DNA of 64,000 bases, taken from NCBI GenBank assembly GCA_030068075.1, contig CM057823.1:12062485-12126484 (forward strand). Direction: 5' to 3'. This DNA comes from Paguma larvata (Eukaryota; Chordata; Mammalia; Carnivora; Viverridae). The translations under genes were made by a program, and so were the position numbers. Under the pieces are notes generated by a model. It had not been told where the DNA came from, searched no databases, and saw only the letters and a program-made list of their open reading frames with translations. Positions 34,562-45,242 of this stretch are shown here, one piece after another. The first letter of the stretch is position 1, and the number at the start of each line of letters is the position of its first letter.

Positions 34562-34590
34562 TTAGGCTCCTTTGAGTAAAAGGAGCCTAA
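34562..34590. repeat. Perfect 12-bp inverted repeat
   Basis: TTAGGCTCCTTT and AAAGGAGCCTAA are exact reverse complements around the 5-base loop GAGTA, inside the L1M remnant. Confidence 0.9.
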
Positions 34591-35243
34591 GACTCATACA
34601 CACATATAAACCTGCACACGTTCATTTGCAGCAGCTTTATTCACAGGTGCCAAAATTTGGAAGCAACAAAATGTCTCCCAGTAGGTAAACAGATACAATG
34701 TGGCACACCCAGACAATGGAATGAATATTCAGTGCTAGGAAGAAATTAGCTATTAACCCATGAAAACACATGCAGGTAACTTAAATGCATATTGTCAAAG
34801 TGAAAGAAAACAATCTGAGAAGTCTACATACGTATTCTACGAACTATAGGACATTCTGAAAAAGGCAAAACTACAGAAAACTAAGAAGACCAGTGATTGC
34901 TAGGGAATGGGATAGGGGTAGAGGATAAATACGTGGAACACAGAGGATTTTTAGGGCAGTGAAATACTTTGCATGGTGCTGTAAGATGTGCAGGTGTCAT
35001 ACATTTGTCCAAACCCATACAACACCAAGAGTTACCCCAAGAGACTTTAAGTGTGTCACATAATGATGCATTGTAGGTTCAACAATCTTAACAAACCCGT
35101 ACCATTCAAGGGCAGGTTGTTGATAATGGAGGTCATGCATTCGTAGGGGCAAGGGGATATATGGGAAATCTCTGCGCTTTCCACTCAGTTTTGCTGTGAA
35201 CTTAAAAGTGCCCTAAAAAATAAAAAAATAAAGTTTTTTTAAA

Positions 35244-36250
35244 GTAAATATCTAAAATGAATCAGAGGAAAAAAAAAAAGAAAATCTAAAAAGTTTAAGA
35301 CCAAAGGAGTACAATAAAAAAATATGTAATACATGTAATTGGGCTCCTAGGAAAAAAGAGAAAGGGAATAAAGTAATAGTTGGAGTGATATGGCTACACA
35401 TTTTCCAAAAATAATGAAAGATATCAAACCACAGATTCAAAAGGTACTACAAATCCCAAGTAGGATAAACACCAGGAAAATTCTATCACGGTACATCAGA
35501 GTAAGATGTACCTAGTTTATTTACAGAACTAAAACTGCTAAAAATCAAAGGTTTAAAAAACAATTTTTAAAGCAGCCAGTATAAAAATATTAAAGATTAC
35601 TTTCAAAATAGAAACAAAGACTTGCAAAAACTTTTTAAAAGAAATCATGAAATCCAGCAGATGATGGAATAATATCCTCAAAGCAGTTTACAATTCTATA
35701 CAGGATACAAATACCTTTCAAAAGGTAAAAATTCAATAAGCCCATTTTCAAACAAATAAAAACTGAGAGAACTTAGCACCAGCAGATCTACAAAAGAAGA
35801 AGAGAGACTGAAGGAGAAAACAAGAACTTATAAGGGATAGGAAAAATATAAAACAAGACTATAATAGATTTAAAGACAAATATTTAAATAATTACAATAA
35901 ATCAGCCTGACTAAATAGCCAGTTAAGAGGCAAATATTGGTAGATTTGAAAAATAAAAATTAAACTCAATTCTGTATTCCTTATAAAAGACAGGTCTTAA
36001 ATACAAAGGGCCTAAAGTAAGTGTTGAAAAAAAGATATACTATATAAACACTAACCAAAAGAGCTTATATACCTATACTAATATCACACCAATAAAACTT
36101 TTTGGCAGGAAGCATTATCATAAGATGAGGAAGGACATTTCATGATGCTACAAGTACCATTATGGCAGAAGTTAGAATCATTTTAAATGTGTATACACCT
36201 AACCAAATAACCTAAAAATTAAAGAAATGTTGACAGAATCAGAAGGAGAG
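35244..36250 (+). mobile_element. HAL1/L1M ORF1-like remnant
   Basis: A-rich sequence with GGATAAACACCAGGAAAATTC, TTCTATACAGGATACAAATACC and GTATACACCTAACCAAATAACC, wording of old L1/HAL1 5' halves. No open frame. It directly follows the 3' end of another L1. Confidence 0.65.
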
Positions 36251-36252
36251 AT

Positions 36253-36280
36253 GGGGTGCCTGGGTGGCTCAGTTGGTTGA
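36253..36280 (+). mobile_element. SINEC head only
   Basis: GGGGTGCCTGGGTGGCTCAG followed by TTGGTTGA, then an abrupt switch to MaLR sequence. The 3' part of the SINE is missing. Confidence 0.85.
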
Positions 36281-36424
36281 ATTTAGGGCCCACCCTGATC
36301 GAATCTGACCTCATTTTAAGTTGATTACATCTGCAAAGATCCATTTCCAAACAAGGTCATAGTCATAGGTATTGAGGTTAGGACATCGACCTAACTTTTG
36401 GGGGAAACAATTCAACCTACAACA
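36281..36424 (-). mobile_element. MaLR LTR fragment, antisense
   Basis: On the minus strand: GTTGTAGGTTGAATTGTTTCC, GATCTTTGCAGATGTAATCAAC and AGGGTGGGCCCTAAATTC, the usual start and middle of an MLT1/MST-like LTR. Confidence 0.75.
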
Positions 36425-36720
36425 CTATTGAAAATAGGGGCCTTTCATCCACATTTGTGTATAGATTTAATGCTATCTCAATCAAAATTCAGGCAGATTT
36501 GTCATGGAAATAGACAAGCTGCTTTTATAATTATGATGGAAATAAAGAATTAGTTGAGGCAATTTTGAAAAAGAATATCTAAAATAAAAAGACTGGCATT
36601 GCCAAGTGTTAGCAAGAATGGAAGCAATTGGAACTGTCCTATGTGCTGTTGGAAGAATAAATTGGAGCAATCGTGTAGAATATTGTTTGGTAGTGAGAAA
36701 ACACAAAGAATCTGATAGTC
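36425..36720 (+). mobile_element. L1M fragment
   Basis: TAGATTTAATGCTATCTCAATC, AGACTGGCATTGCCAAGTG and GGAAGAATAAATTGGAGC read as decayed ORF2. Confidence 0.6.
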
Positions 36721-37230
36721 AAATCAGATTCAGAAAACCCGAGAGCTTACTCTGCAACAACTAATAATTGCAAGGGGAAGGGTAATTGGGAGACAGGCAA
36801 AACAAGAACAGATTGGTGACCACCAACGCCACGGTCCACATTCTTCCTTGTCACGTTAGGAGGCTGTGAGCAATGCATACGGCCATCACGTAAACCAATG
36901 GGAGCTATTTCAGTTGTGAAACATCTACATTTTATATTCTGATGATTCAATAGCTTAGGTACTATTTTCTTGGAAATCATATCCCAAAAGGACACATCTA
37001 CCAGGTTTATTTACAAAAACAATCTAAACTATTCACTACATCCTGCCAAAAAGCATTCCATAGATAACAATTCTCACACTAGTAAATACCATCGGTGTAT
37101 TTGCCGGCAAGTCTTTCATTAGCATGTTTACTAGAGCATTTATCTGGGTCTTTTTTCTTTCCCAGGCATCCCCATGAAAGGGAGAAAGTGGATTGCAAGA
37201 CTGCTTCCAGATCTTTCCTTTCCAGGCATA
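36721..37230. other. Unique interval, no gene seen
   Basis: No clear repeat or exon. An 82-codon antisense frame at 36747-36995 has no recognisable motif. Confidence 0.4.
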
Positions 37231-37439
37231 ATTTTTTTGAAAGTTTATTTATTTTGAGGGAGAGAAAGCACCCAAGCAGGGTACAGATATAGAGAGAGAG
37301 GGGAGAGAGAGAATCCCAAGCAGGCTCTGCATTGTCAGTGCAGAGCCCAATGTGGGGCTTGAACTCACGAACTGGGAGATCATGACTTGAGCCAAAACCA
37401 AGAGTCACATGCTTAACTGACTGAACTACTCAGGTACCT
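37231..37439 (-). mobile_element. SINEC, antisense, older type
   Basis: AAGTTTATTTATTTTGAGGG tail complement, AATCCCAAGCAGGCTCTGC, ACTACTCAGGTACC head. It lacks the CCAGGCTCTGAG block of the younger copies. Confidence 0.9.
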
Positions 37440-37449
37440 TCCCCACACC

Positions 37450-38010
37450 CCACACCCCACCCCAGCAGTATTTTTGAAAGCTCAACACATGAATAATATA
37501 CAGTAATTCCACTCCTATATTTCTATTAAACAGAAAAGCATTAAATGGACACCAAAAGATATGTAGTCTGTATATATTTGTGGTAGCCAAAACAATCCAA
37601 ATGTCTATCAACATTAGAAAAGCCAAAATGTGATATATTTGTAAATGGAATACTAGACGGCAAAGCAAATTAATCAGTTACTTCACTATCCAACAACATG
37701 GATGAACCTTGCAAACACAATGTTGAGTACAAGACAGCAGGTATCAAACAACAGATATCATATAACTCCAGTCCGATAAAGTACAAAAAAAAAAAAAAAA
37801 GGCAAAATTCATCTATGGTGTTACATGTCAAGTTGGTGGTTCCTTTAGAAAGCATTTGTTGCTCAGTGGGGGCACAGGAAGGGCTTCTGGGCTGCTGTAA
37901 TACTCCAGGTCTTTAAATGGCTGGTGGTTACCCGGTTGAGTTTACATTGTAATAAGTTATTGGTCAGTATAGTTACGACTTACGCACTTTCCTGTAAGTA
38001 TATTATAATG
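37450..38010 (+). mobile_element. L1M 3' end
   Basis: CAGTAATTCCACTCCTATATTTC, TGGTAGCCAAAACAATCC, ATGGATGAACCTTGC, then 3'UTR wording GGTGGTTACCCGGTTGAG. An A-run sits at 37785-37800. Confidence 0.75.
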
Positions 38011-38014
38011 AAAT

Positions 38015-38238
38015 TTTTAAAAAAATTTAATATTTTTAATGTTTATTTGTTTTTGAGAGAGAGAACGAGCAAGCAAACTGGGGAGGGCCAGAGAGAGAGG
38101 GAGACACAGAATCTGAAGCAGGATCCAGGCTCTGAGCTGTCCTCACAGAGCCCAAGGCAGGGATTGAACCCACGGACTGGCAGATCTTGCCCTGAGCCAA
38201 AATTGGACGCTTAACCGACTGAGCCACCCAGGTGCCCC
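38015..38238 (-). mobile_element. SINEC, antisense
   Basis: AATGTTTATTTGTTTTTGAGAGA, CCAGGCTCTGAGCTGTCC and GAGCCACCCAGGTGCCCC. ATGAAATTTT occurs on both sides as a TSD. Confidence 0.94.
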
Positions 38239-39014
38239 TATCATGAAATTTTAAAGATTTTTTATTTTTCATTCCCCACTCTCCACAAACCAAACACTCA
38301 CCATCTCATCATGAGTGAATGACTTTGCCCTTGTTTCCTACTTCACAGAGGAAGGTCAGCAGCAAAAATGCTTCCTCCTCCTGCCCTACCTGATCAATCA
38401 CTCCCCCTTCCAAACTCGTCTGCAGGTAACCTAACACGGCTTTCGGCTTTCCTTCCGAGCACAGTGGGGGAGCTAGCCCGCTCCTACCCTGGGAAAATGT
38501 CTGCGTCTTTGTTCAGGGTTACCTCCTTGGGAACATGGTGCAAGGCAGTGCCCTTCTCTCCTCTTTCTCACTGTTTGTCCTTCCCAGTAGCATCGACGTT
38601 TCTCAGCAGGTCTCATTATGAAAACCATACTGTGGTCACCCTGGGGCCCCCGCTACTACTGCCCCCCCGCCGCCCGTTCTCCTAGCAGAGCTCCTGGAAA
38701 CACGTACCTGTGCTCGATCTACTCATCGTCTTGCATTCACCATTCGCATCCCCGCAAACTGATTTTATCCATGCCGTGCCACCAGATACCACCCTGACCA
38801 CCTGCTTGCCGGGTAATAAAAATGTGTATTCCTCAGCCCTGGTCTCCATTCACTCTCGGAGGCGGCTGGCTGGGTCCTCCTGAAAACGCTGCGCGCCCCT
38901 CTCTCCAGATTTTTTTGCACCGTCCTGGCTGTTTCCTCACTGCTTCGGCAGTTCGCAGCCCGGTTGTTGGCTTCTCCAAAGCCGGCGGGAGAATGCCCGC
39001 CGCTGCTGGTCACT
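38239..39014. other. GC-richer interval, unrecognised
   Basis: Contains CpGs (for example around 38445, 38660 and 38890-39000) and short frames, but no domain I can name. The right part (about 38900 onward) may be the start of the old repeat at 39015. Confidence 0.35.
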
Positions 39015-39275
39015 TTTAAAGGCTACCTAATCAGGCCAGGCCCGCCCAGGATAATCTCCCTTTTGATTAACTCGAAAAATAAATAAATAAATAAACGAAT
39101 TAGGCCTTAGTTACATTTGCAAAATCCCTTTCCGTTTGCCTTACACAGGTTCAATGTAACGTGATCGCAGGAGCAATATCTTACCATTGTCACAGGTTTG
39201 CCCACACTCGGAGTGGATTATACGAGACAGCATGGGTCACCAGGGTCACCTTGGAATTCTGCCAACCACAAGGAC
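39015..39275 (+). mobile_element. Second copy of the unnamed old repeat (3' part)
   Basis: GGCCAGGCCCGCCCAGGATAATC, GCCTTAGTTACATTTGCAAAATCCC, CAATGTAACGTGATCGCAGG and GGAATTCTGCCAACCACA follow the same order as the repeat at 30.6-31.3 kb. An (AAAT)n run is inserted at about 39075-39095. Confidence 0.6.
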
Positions 39276-39281
39276 CGTGGT

Positions 39282-39335
39282 TAGGAAAGGGCTTCCAGAG
39301 AAGGGATGTAGGAAAGGGCTTCCAGAGAAGGGATG
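39282..39335. repeat. Perfect 27-bp tandem duplication
   Basis: The unit starting TAGGAAAGGGCTTCCAG occurs at 39282-39308 and again identically at 39309-39335. Identity of both copies points to a recent event. Confidence 0.95.
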
Positions 39336-39339
39336 TTTG

Positions 39340-39784
39340 AAAGAGAACTGGTAGGATTAATAGGAGACTTCACCAGGACATGAGGGGGATGGATGGCTCC
39401 CCACCCAGCTCATCACGGGGATCATTTTCTTGCCACCCCTAAGGCCACCAGGGGCCCCAAGTGACTTGGAGGTTCTGCCCTGGGCAACAGCAAGCCTCCC
39501 AGATGGGAGATCTTCCCCTAAAGGCAATGCCCAGATGGGAGTAGGGGTTGGACAGAGGGGCAGTAAATCGAAATCTGAAAATAGGAAGGTTGCCTTTTTT
39601 TTTAAACATTTATCAAAAGGAGTCCTGGGTCTTGAAAAATTGAGAGAGGTCGCATTAGATATACACACATAAGCACAAGAATGCATGACCAGGTCTAGGT
39701 CAGAGGAGGACGGTATTAAAGCGAGCATCGATCCAGTGTTTCGAAAGCCCCAAGTGCCAAGTACAGGCTCCACGCATACTGGGT
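39340..39784. other. Unique interval, no gene seen
   Basis: A 138-codon antisense frame at 39357-39773 and an 80-codon sense frame overlap here, and neither shows a domain. Confidence 0.4.
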
Positions 39785-40005
39785 GACCGTTATCAGCTGC
39801 TGCTTATTCAGCCCCTGCTAAGCAGCCCTCACCACACAGAGCTGGTCTCATCCTCACAACAACACCAAGTACATATGTTGATGTTCAGCTTGCAGATGAG
39901 GAAAGTTAAAGCGGATTGTTCAAACAGCCTAGCTAGTCAGCAGCCAGGCTGGATTTACGCTAGACCGTCTGCCTCTGAAGGCTGTGCTCTTAACCATGAT
40001 GTTAA
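39785..40005 (+). mobile_element. MIR
   Basis: CTCATCCTCACAACAACACC, GCAGATGAGGAAAGTTAAAGC, GTCAGCAGCCAGGCTGGATT and GCTGTGCTCTTAACCATGATG reproduce the MIR order. Confidence 0.85.
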
Positions 40006-40089
40006 ACCCCCGCCAGATGATCCCAGGCACCAACTCTACCACACAAGCCTGGAGGCTTTGTCGGCATCCTTGCACGCAGGGCTCCTGAC

Positions 40090-40195
40090 AACTCCGTGCG
40101 TAGACGTTAGCCGTCTCACAGATGGGGAAGAAGAATCAGCAAGCACCTTGCCCAAAGGCCTGAGTGTCAGAACTAGACCTCAGATCCTGATCTAA
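40090..40195 (+). mobile_element. MIR fragment
   Basis: TCTCACAGATGGGGAAGAAG, CACCTTGCCCAAAGGCC and GAACTAGACCTCAG are the MIR core. It is a second copy just after the first. Confidence 0.7.
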
Positions 40196-40202
40196 GGTTA
40201 AA

Positions 40203-40551
40203 ATATGGATTGGTCGATGTGTGGCAACATGGATGGAACTGGAGAGTATTATGCTAAGTGAAAGAAGTCAGGCAGAGAAAGAAAGATACCATATGTTTCC
40301 ACGCATAGTGGATTTTGAGAGACTTAGCAGAGAACCATGGGGGAGGGGAAGAGGGGAAAGGAAAAAAGACACAGAGAGGGAGGGAGATAAAACATAAGAG
40401 ACTCTCAAAGACTAAGAACAAACTGAGGGGTGAGGGGGTTGAGGGAGGGAGGAGAGTGGGTGACAGGCACAGAGGAGGGCACTTGGGATGAGCACTGGGT
40501 GTTGTATGGAAACCAATTTGACAATAAATTTTTAAAAAATATATGGATTGG
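40203..40551 (+). mobile_element. Young 5'-truncated L1 with TSD
   Basis: ATATGGATTGG flanks both sides (40203-40213 and 40541-40551). Inside are the end of ORF2 (GGCAACATGGATGGAACTGG), a G/A-rich 3'UTR (GGGGGAGGGGAAGAGGGG), then GAGCACTGGGTGTTGTATGG and GACAATAAATTTTTAAAAAA. Perfect TSD and a near-consensus 3'UTR point to a recent insertion. Confidence 0.95.
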
Positions 40552-41160
40552 CCAGGTTTGAGTGCATCCCTTTGGTAAGTGAGCAAAAAAACAACAAAAT
40601 CTTGAGTCTACTGATCACATCTGAACCTTGTTAGTTCCAAAGGGCAAAGTTTGTCCCATTTTCTCCCTTCTTCCTCTACACTTTTCCTTGTCTTTCCCCT
40701 TTTCTTTATTACCACCACCACTCTACTCCCCTGAAACACCTGCAAGTAAAAGAAACCACCTTTGACACCTTGGGATGGATTTAAGGCGATACTTTAACTT
40801 TCTCGAAATATGTACTCTTGGGTCTCATTCCAAACTGCAGATTCAATGGTCTTGTCCCCAGTTAAATGATTTTAGCCAACAAAGGAGAAAATTGGGAAGA
40901 CTCCGGTTTTGCCATAGATGGTCAACTTTTCTCTGGCTCTTATGCAAGCGGGAACCTAATAATTTCCTGAATAAAAATTTATATAAAAACATACATATAT
41001 AAAATACATATAAACATATATATTATATATATATAAAATATAAGTTTGGGGGGTTTGTTTTGTTTAAGACTGTTGGGAAAAAATAAGATATTCTGTTCTA
41101 TTGTCTCAAAACTTCTTCAACTCCCCAGTATTACTGATCATTATAATAATCCTGAAACAT
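40552..41160. other. Unique interval with AT microsatellite, no gene seen
   Basis: An (AT)n-rich run lies at about 40978-41042. The rest is unrecognised. Confidence 0.45.
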
Positions 41161-41164
41161 TAAA

Positions 41165-41300
41165 TTCTGTTAAGACCAAGAGTCATATAGAATTAGGACC
41201 CTACCCTTTATGACCTTATTACTTCCTAAAAGCTCTACCTCCAAATACAGTTACATCAATGGGGGCAGGGGAGAAACAGAATTCAGTCCCTCGCAAGGAC
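41165..41300 (-). mobile_element. MaLR LTR fragment, antisense
   Basis: On the minus strand: GGGACTGAATTCTGTTTCTCC, GATGTAACTGTATTTGGAGG, AGTAATAAGGTCATAAAGG, the first half of an MLT1-like LTR. Confidence 0.7.
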
Positions 41301-42579
41301 TAAGGGGTACATTAGGTATGTATGGTCTTGGAATAAAAAGCATCTTGTCTAGTTAAGGAACAGAATTTTATCACTATGTCATTGTGGCACCTGGTTGTCT
41401 AATCTTTATTGATTGCTTTCGCAAATCAAGTGTCTTGGAGGAACAGAGAATAAAAAAAAAAGCAATAAGCTTTTGTAAGGCACACATAAAGCAGTAAATG
41501 CTCGAATTGATTATTCGATAAAAGAATAATTTTTTGTAAGTTTCTATCCTCTCATTTCTATAGCAGCCAGTGCTGGCTGCTCTAACAGTCTTTCTTTCGT
41601 TAACAACGTTAAGGGCCAAGGAACTTCTGGTGCACTCATTTGGGTTTCTGTGAACCGAGCTCGCCACCCAGTGGCTGACACAGAAATTGCAGAGACACAC
41701 GGCATGCGGTACTTAGGGTGATTAGAGACTAGACCGCTTGCTTTTCTCTGACACAATCACAGCTAATTACAACCCCCACCTCCAAGGCAACAGTTACTTG
41801 AAACTAAAGTGGATTTTCCTTGGACTTTCTTGCTGAGACTGGGATAGAAACAGTTGGATAGTGGAGTTTGTGGGTAGAACTGTAGAAAGAAAAGTCAGCG
41901 CTCTGCCTTGGCTTCCTTCCCTGCATGGCCCTCCCTCACTCGCTCCTGGTGTCCCACCCCTCAAGGTCTAGCAGATAGGTGCTCATCCAAAGCCTCCCAT
42001 CTTTGCCACCCTCCACCCACCATTGCTGCTGCTTCTCCCACATGCTTACACCCAATGGTCACAAAGTCAGGCCCCGGTTACCACTTCACTGTGCCTCCAA
42101 GCTCCCCTTCCTTCTCTTGCTACCACAACACTACAGCCCTGACTTTTCTATCCCCATTCATGTCCCTTCGGCATCCCGCCAATCCATTCTCCATACTGCT
42201 GCCCAATAAACTCTACACATTCATACTTACTGCAGTTCTTTGGTGCATTATATTCAACAACGCAGCTAGGCAAATTTGAGGATGCAAACAGAATATTCCT
42301 GGCAATAAATAGAAGGTAGACCAAAGAATGAAACGAAGGTAAAGAATAGGTGTATGATATCTATATAGGTATATATATACATACAATACATATACACACA
42401 CCAACACGTGTAGATATGTCAAAGTGGAAAACCCTTTTCTTAACAGAATACAAAATCTAGAAGGCTTAAGAAAAAGATTTGACTACAGATAAATTTAAAA
42501 TGTTGATTAAAAAAATTAAAATTTTGATTAAAAAAATTTTCTTTCCTGGCCAAAGATATGCGCTTTCCTTTGGCATGTA
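41301..42579. other. Unique interval, no gene seen
   Basis: The part at 41880-42290 is C/T-rich with a 123-codon frame (41908-42279) that has no recognisable domain. AATAAA occurs at about 42207. A TA-rich stretch lies at about 42355-42400. Confidence 0.4.
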
Positions 42580-42799
42580 TCTTTAATGTTTATTTATATT
42601 TGAGAAAGAGAGAGGGAGGAAGGGAGAGAGAAAGCACAAACAGGAGAAGGGCAGAGAGAGGGAGACACAAAATCCGAAGCAAGCTCCAGGCTCTGAGCTG
42701 TCAGCACAGAGCCCAACACGGGGCTTGAACCCACAAACCGAGAGATCGTGACTTGAGCTGAAGTTGTATGCTTAACTGACTGAGCCACCCAGGCGCCCC
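42580..42799 (-). mobile_element. SINEC, antisense
   Basis: TTTAATGTTTATTTATATTTGAG, CCAGGCTCTGAGCTGTCAGC and GAGCCACCCAGGCGCCCC. Confidence 0.95.
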
Positions 42800-43790
42800 G
42801 GCGCAGTTTTGCTTCCACTGTCATGAGACCTGTCTGCCTACACCTGTTACTGCTCCTTAAGTATCTTCTTTGGGCTCACATGGGCGAGATTTTCGTCCCC
42901 AAAGGCTCCGAGATGGCCAAAACTGAACATATACTAAATGAACTTTAAGGCCAAACTGCACCCTGACCCAAAATTCACTCCCTACCTATTTTCCATCTCA
43001 AATTATGCCCCGCCGCACTAATACAGTTTCCCAAGAAAGCAGTTCAAGGACTCTGGAGGACATTCTTAAATCCCCAAATCCTTCGGCACCAAAATAAATA
43101 GGCACCAAATTTAGGCAATATGAACTCCTTCAAGTAGTAAATATCCAAAGAGAAATTGGACTCTGGAAATAAAATCCTCCGTACAGTGCAGCTGAAAAAA
43201 ATTAATCCCCAAACTTGTTCCGCTCCGTCTTAGAGAATCTCACTGTAAGACCTGGGTAAAGCCAGGCTTCTGCTTTAATAGCCACAGCCTAACTTTCACA
43301 GAATGGGCTCCTTCCTCACCTCTCACGCTGAATTAACAAGGCCCAGATCTCTCCCTTAAACTACTTGTCCAAAAAGTCAGGGTAAACAGGAACGAAAAAA
43401 GACACCCGCCCAGCCTTAGCGCCCCAGGCACAAAATGTAGAAAACACAAAAGACCAGCCCCTACCACAGTTACTCCAAACTAAACCATCTTCTCAAAACC
43501 CAGTATTTACCACAATCCAGAAGCCCATTAGGAGAAACAAACCATCAAAAAAAGTAATTTGTGATATTGCACACCCTCTTAATAAGAAAATTAACCCACC
43601 TGTGCAGACCTCATCCCTCCCCCAAGGACGTTGGAGGCACTCCGTCTTCCAGCATATTGATTCAAAACTTCAGGAGCTTCCCTGCTGAAATGTGAAACTG
43701 CCCTGTCCCCCCCTCGTATGAGGACAGGGAGAAACTGAGGAAAGAGGCTGAACACTCCGGGTTGGTAAGTGGCAGGCGTGACAAACGGGA
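42800..43790. other. Unique interval below the candidate promoter
   Basis: About 1 kb without a recognised repeat. If the minus-strand exon at 43798 is real, this is the start of its intron. No second exon is evident. Confidence 0.35.
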
Positions 43791-43797
43791 AGCTTAC

Positions 43798-43842
43798 CTG
43801 TGAGGCTCACTGAGGCAGCCACAAGCTGAGTAGATCTCTACT
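43798..43842 (-). other. Candidate non-coding first exon (minus strand)
   Basis: On the minus strand, a start near 43838-43845 is followed by about 45 bases ending at CCTCACAG, then GTAAGCTT, a strong splice-donor match with CAG|GTAAG at 43793-43800. A TATA-like box lies about 30 bases upstream. Its start can form a small hairpin (GAGTAG-ATCT-CTACTC at 43828-43843). There is no ATG in it, so it would be untranslated. I could not identify the gene, and one motif combination can arise by chance. Confidence 0.3.
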
Positions 43843-43866
43843 CGCTCCCCCGCCAGATTCTTAGGA

Positions 43867-43878
43867 GTTTATATAGAG
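43867..43878 (-). promoter_or_regulatory. Candidate TATA box (minus strand)
   Basis: The minus strand reads CTCTATATAAAC. It lies about 30 bases upstream of the proposed start of the exon at 43798-43842. Farther upstream on the same strand the sequence includes TTCACCTGGGCGCC (an E-box-like CACCTG) and a G-rich tract. Confidence 0.35.
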
Positions 43879-44245
43879 GCCTTAACTGGGTTCAGTCGGG
43901 TATGGCGCCCAGGTGAACTCAAGTACACATTACTCTCTTAGGGGTGTGTCCTTGCAAACAGCTCCGACTGCGGGGATGGTGGACAGAACGTACTTTTCAA
44001 GGGCCCACGAGGTGGGGAGGAGCCTCTGGCCGCAGGGGTCCAGCCCACGGGTCAAACAGCGGTCATGTCCTCCTTACGACATCCTCCGAGGTAGCAAAAC
44101 AGGGAAATTTGCAAGGTGGTCTCTCCATGCATCCGGGTATGACCTGAGATTCCCCTCCCCTCCCTCAGCATCTTCATACTTAGCTGGTTCAGAATCCAGG
44201 CGTGCTCCTCGAACAACAACAATCTATTAATCATCCTAAGACACT

Positions 44246-44315
44246 CCCCCCACCCCCCCACCCCCCAGCCCTCCACCCCCCCCTCCACCGCCCCCCCTCG
44301 TCCCCCCCCCGCTTC
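44246..44315. repeat. C-rich tract (G-quadruplex-prone on the minus strand)
   Basis: Runs such as CCCCCCACCCCCCCACCCCC and CCCCCCCCC give several G-runs of five or more on the minus strand. It lies about 400 bases upstream of the proposed minus-strand start. Confidence 0.9.
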
Positions 44316-44319
44316 CCAA

Positions 44320-44985
44320 GCCCAGGCCCAAAAGGAACACAGACCCCACACATTTCGTATCTGTCTCACCTGATCTCTAAGATTTCAGTCTTTCTCCCAA
44401 GGAAATTCTTTTCTTCCTCCAGCTCAATTAGCATTTTCTTCACTTTCCTTTTACTTCTCAAGTGTTACTATTCTGAAGTCAAGCCTAAAACCTGATTTTA
44501 CCAGTTCTATTCCTTCTTAAGTTTGGGACAACCTGATTCTTAGAGATACCTGTATTCCAGGGACAGGCCCTTCAATTTTCTTCTGAGTTTCAGGGTTTAG
44601 AGTAATTTAAATTAGTTTATTATCAACTTCAGGAAAAAAAAAAAGAGGCAACAAGTACACTTTGAGGACCCTTGAATTTATAACATTTGACTTTACTTGT
44701 AAAATGCAGAGGTAACAGAAATTAAGGGAAATATATGAGTTGCATGAGACCCAGTTTTTCAGGAGGTTAATTCTCTGCTCCACCCATCGAAAAAGATCTA
44801 TTTCCTAGGACTGTGAATTATCTCTTAAGTATTCTACTGTCTCTCCTCTAAATCGGGATCATGATTTTCCCCTTCTTTTATTACCAGCTCCTTCTACATG
44901 TCCTACATGATTTGGGGAGTATCCACGCACTCCCCAACAAAAACCACGAAAATCTCTTGCTTGTTTGTGGCTCTGATTCTCACCA
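44320..44985. other. Unique interval, no gene seen
   Basis: AT-rich with C/T-rich patches. No recognised element. Confidence 0.4.
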
Positions 44986-44989
44986 CATA

Positions 44990-45145
44990 TGAGGCAGAGG
45001 CAAGAGGCCAGGATTTGATTTCTACCCAGACAGTAAATGGTTGTATGACTCTGCAGGGTGGTTTCAATTCAAGGGTCTCTCGTGCCTTGATTATAAAGTG
45101 GGAGGATTGGATTTGACCTATCTCCAACATCTCCTCCAGTTCCAT
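44990..45145 (+). mobile_element. MIR-like remnant
   Basis: CCAGGATTTGATTTCTACCC, GTATGACTCTGCAGGG and GATTATAAAGTGGGAGGATTGG recall the MIR3-like pattern. Confidence 0.5.
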
Positions 45146-45242
45146 GTTGCCATAAAAATTATTCTCAAGTCTTTTTAAGATGAAACGTGCATGTTGACTG
45201 TGCGGAGGTATTTATATTTGTGGAAGGAAGGTAGTGAGGTAA

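Larger units (their letters stand above)
32990..35243 (+). mobile_element. L1M 3' half
   Basis: From TCTATAGATTCAACACAATCCC (ORF2) through AGTGTGGTATTAACAAAAT, GGTGGGAATGCAAAATGGTACAGCC and CAATGGAATGAATATTC to the 3'UTR and an AAAAAATAAAAAAATAAAG tail. No intact frame. A young antisense L1 is inserted at 33081-33602. Confidence 0.88.

Noticed and set aside
41908..42279. 123-codon proline- and serine-rich frame
   Set aside because: Follows from a C/T-rich stretch; no domain, no ATG context, no conservation evidence available.
44202..44495. Proline-rich frame PPPPHPPALHPP
   Set aside because: Translation of the C-rich tract.
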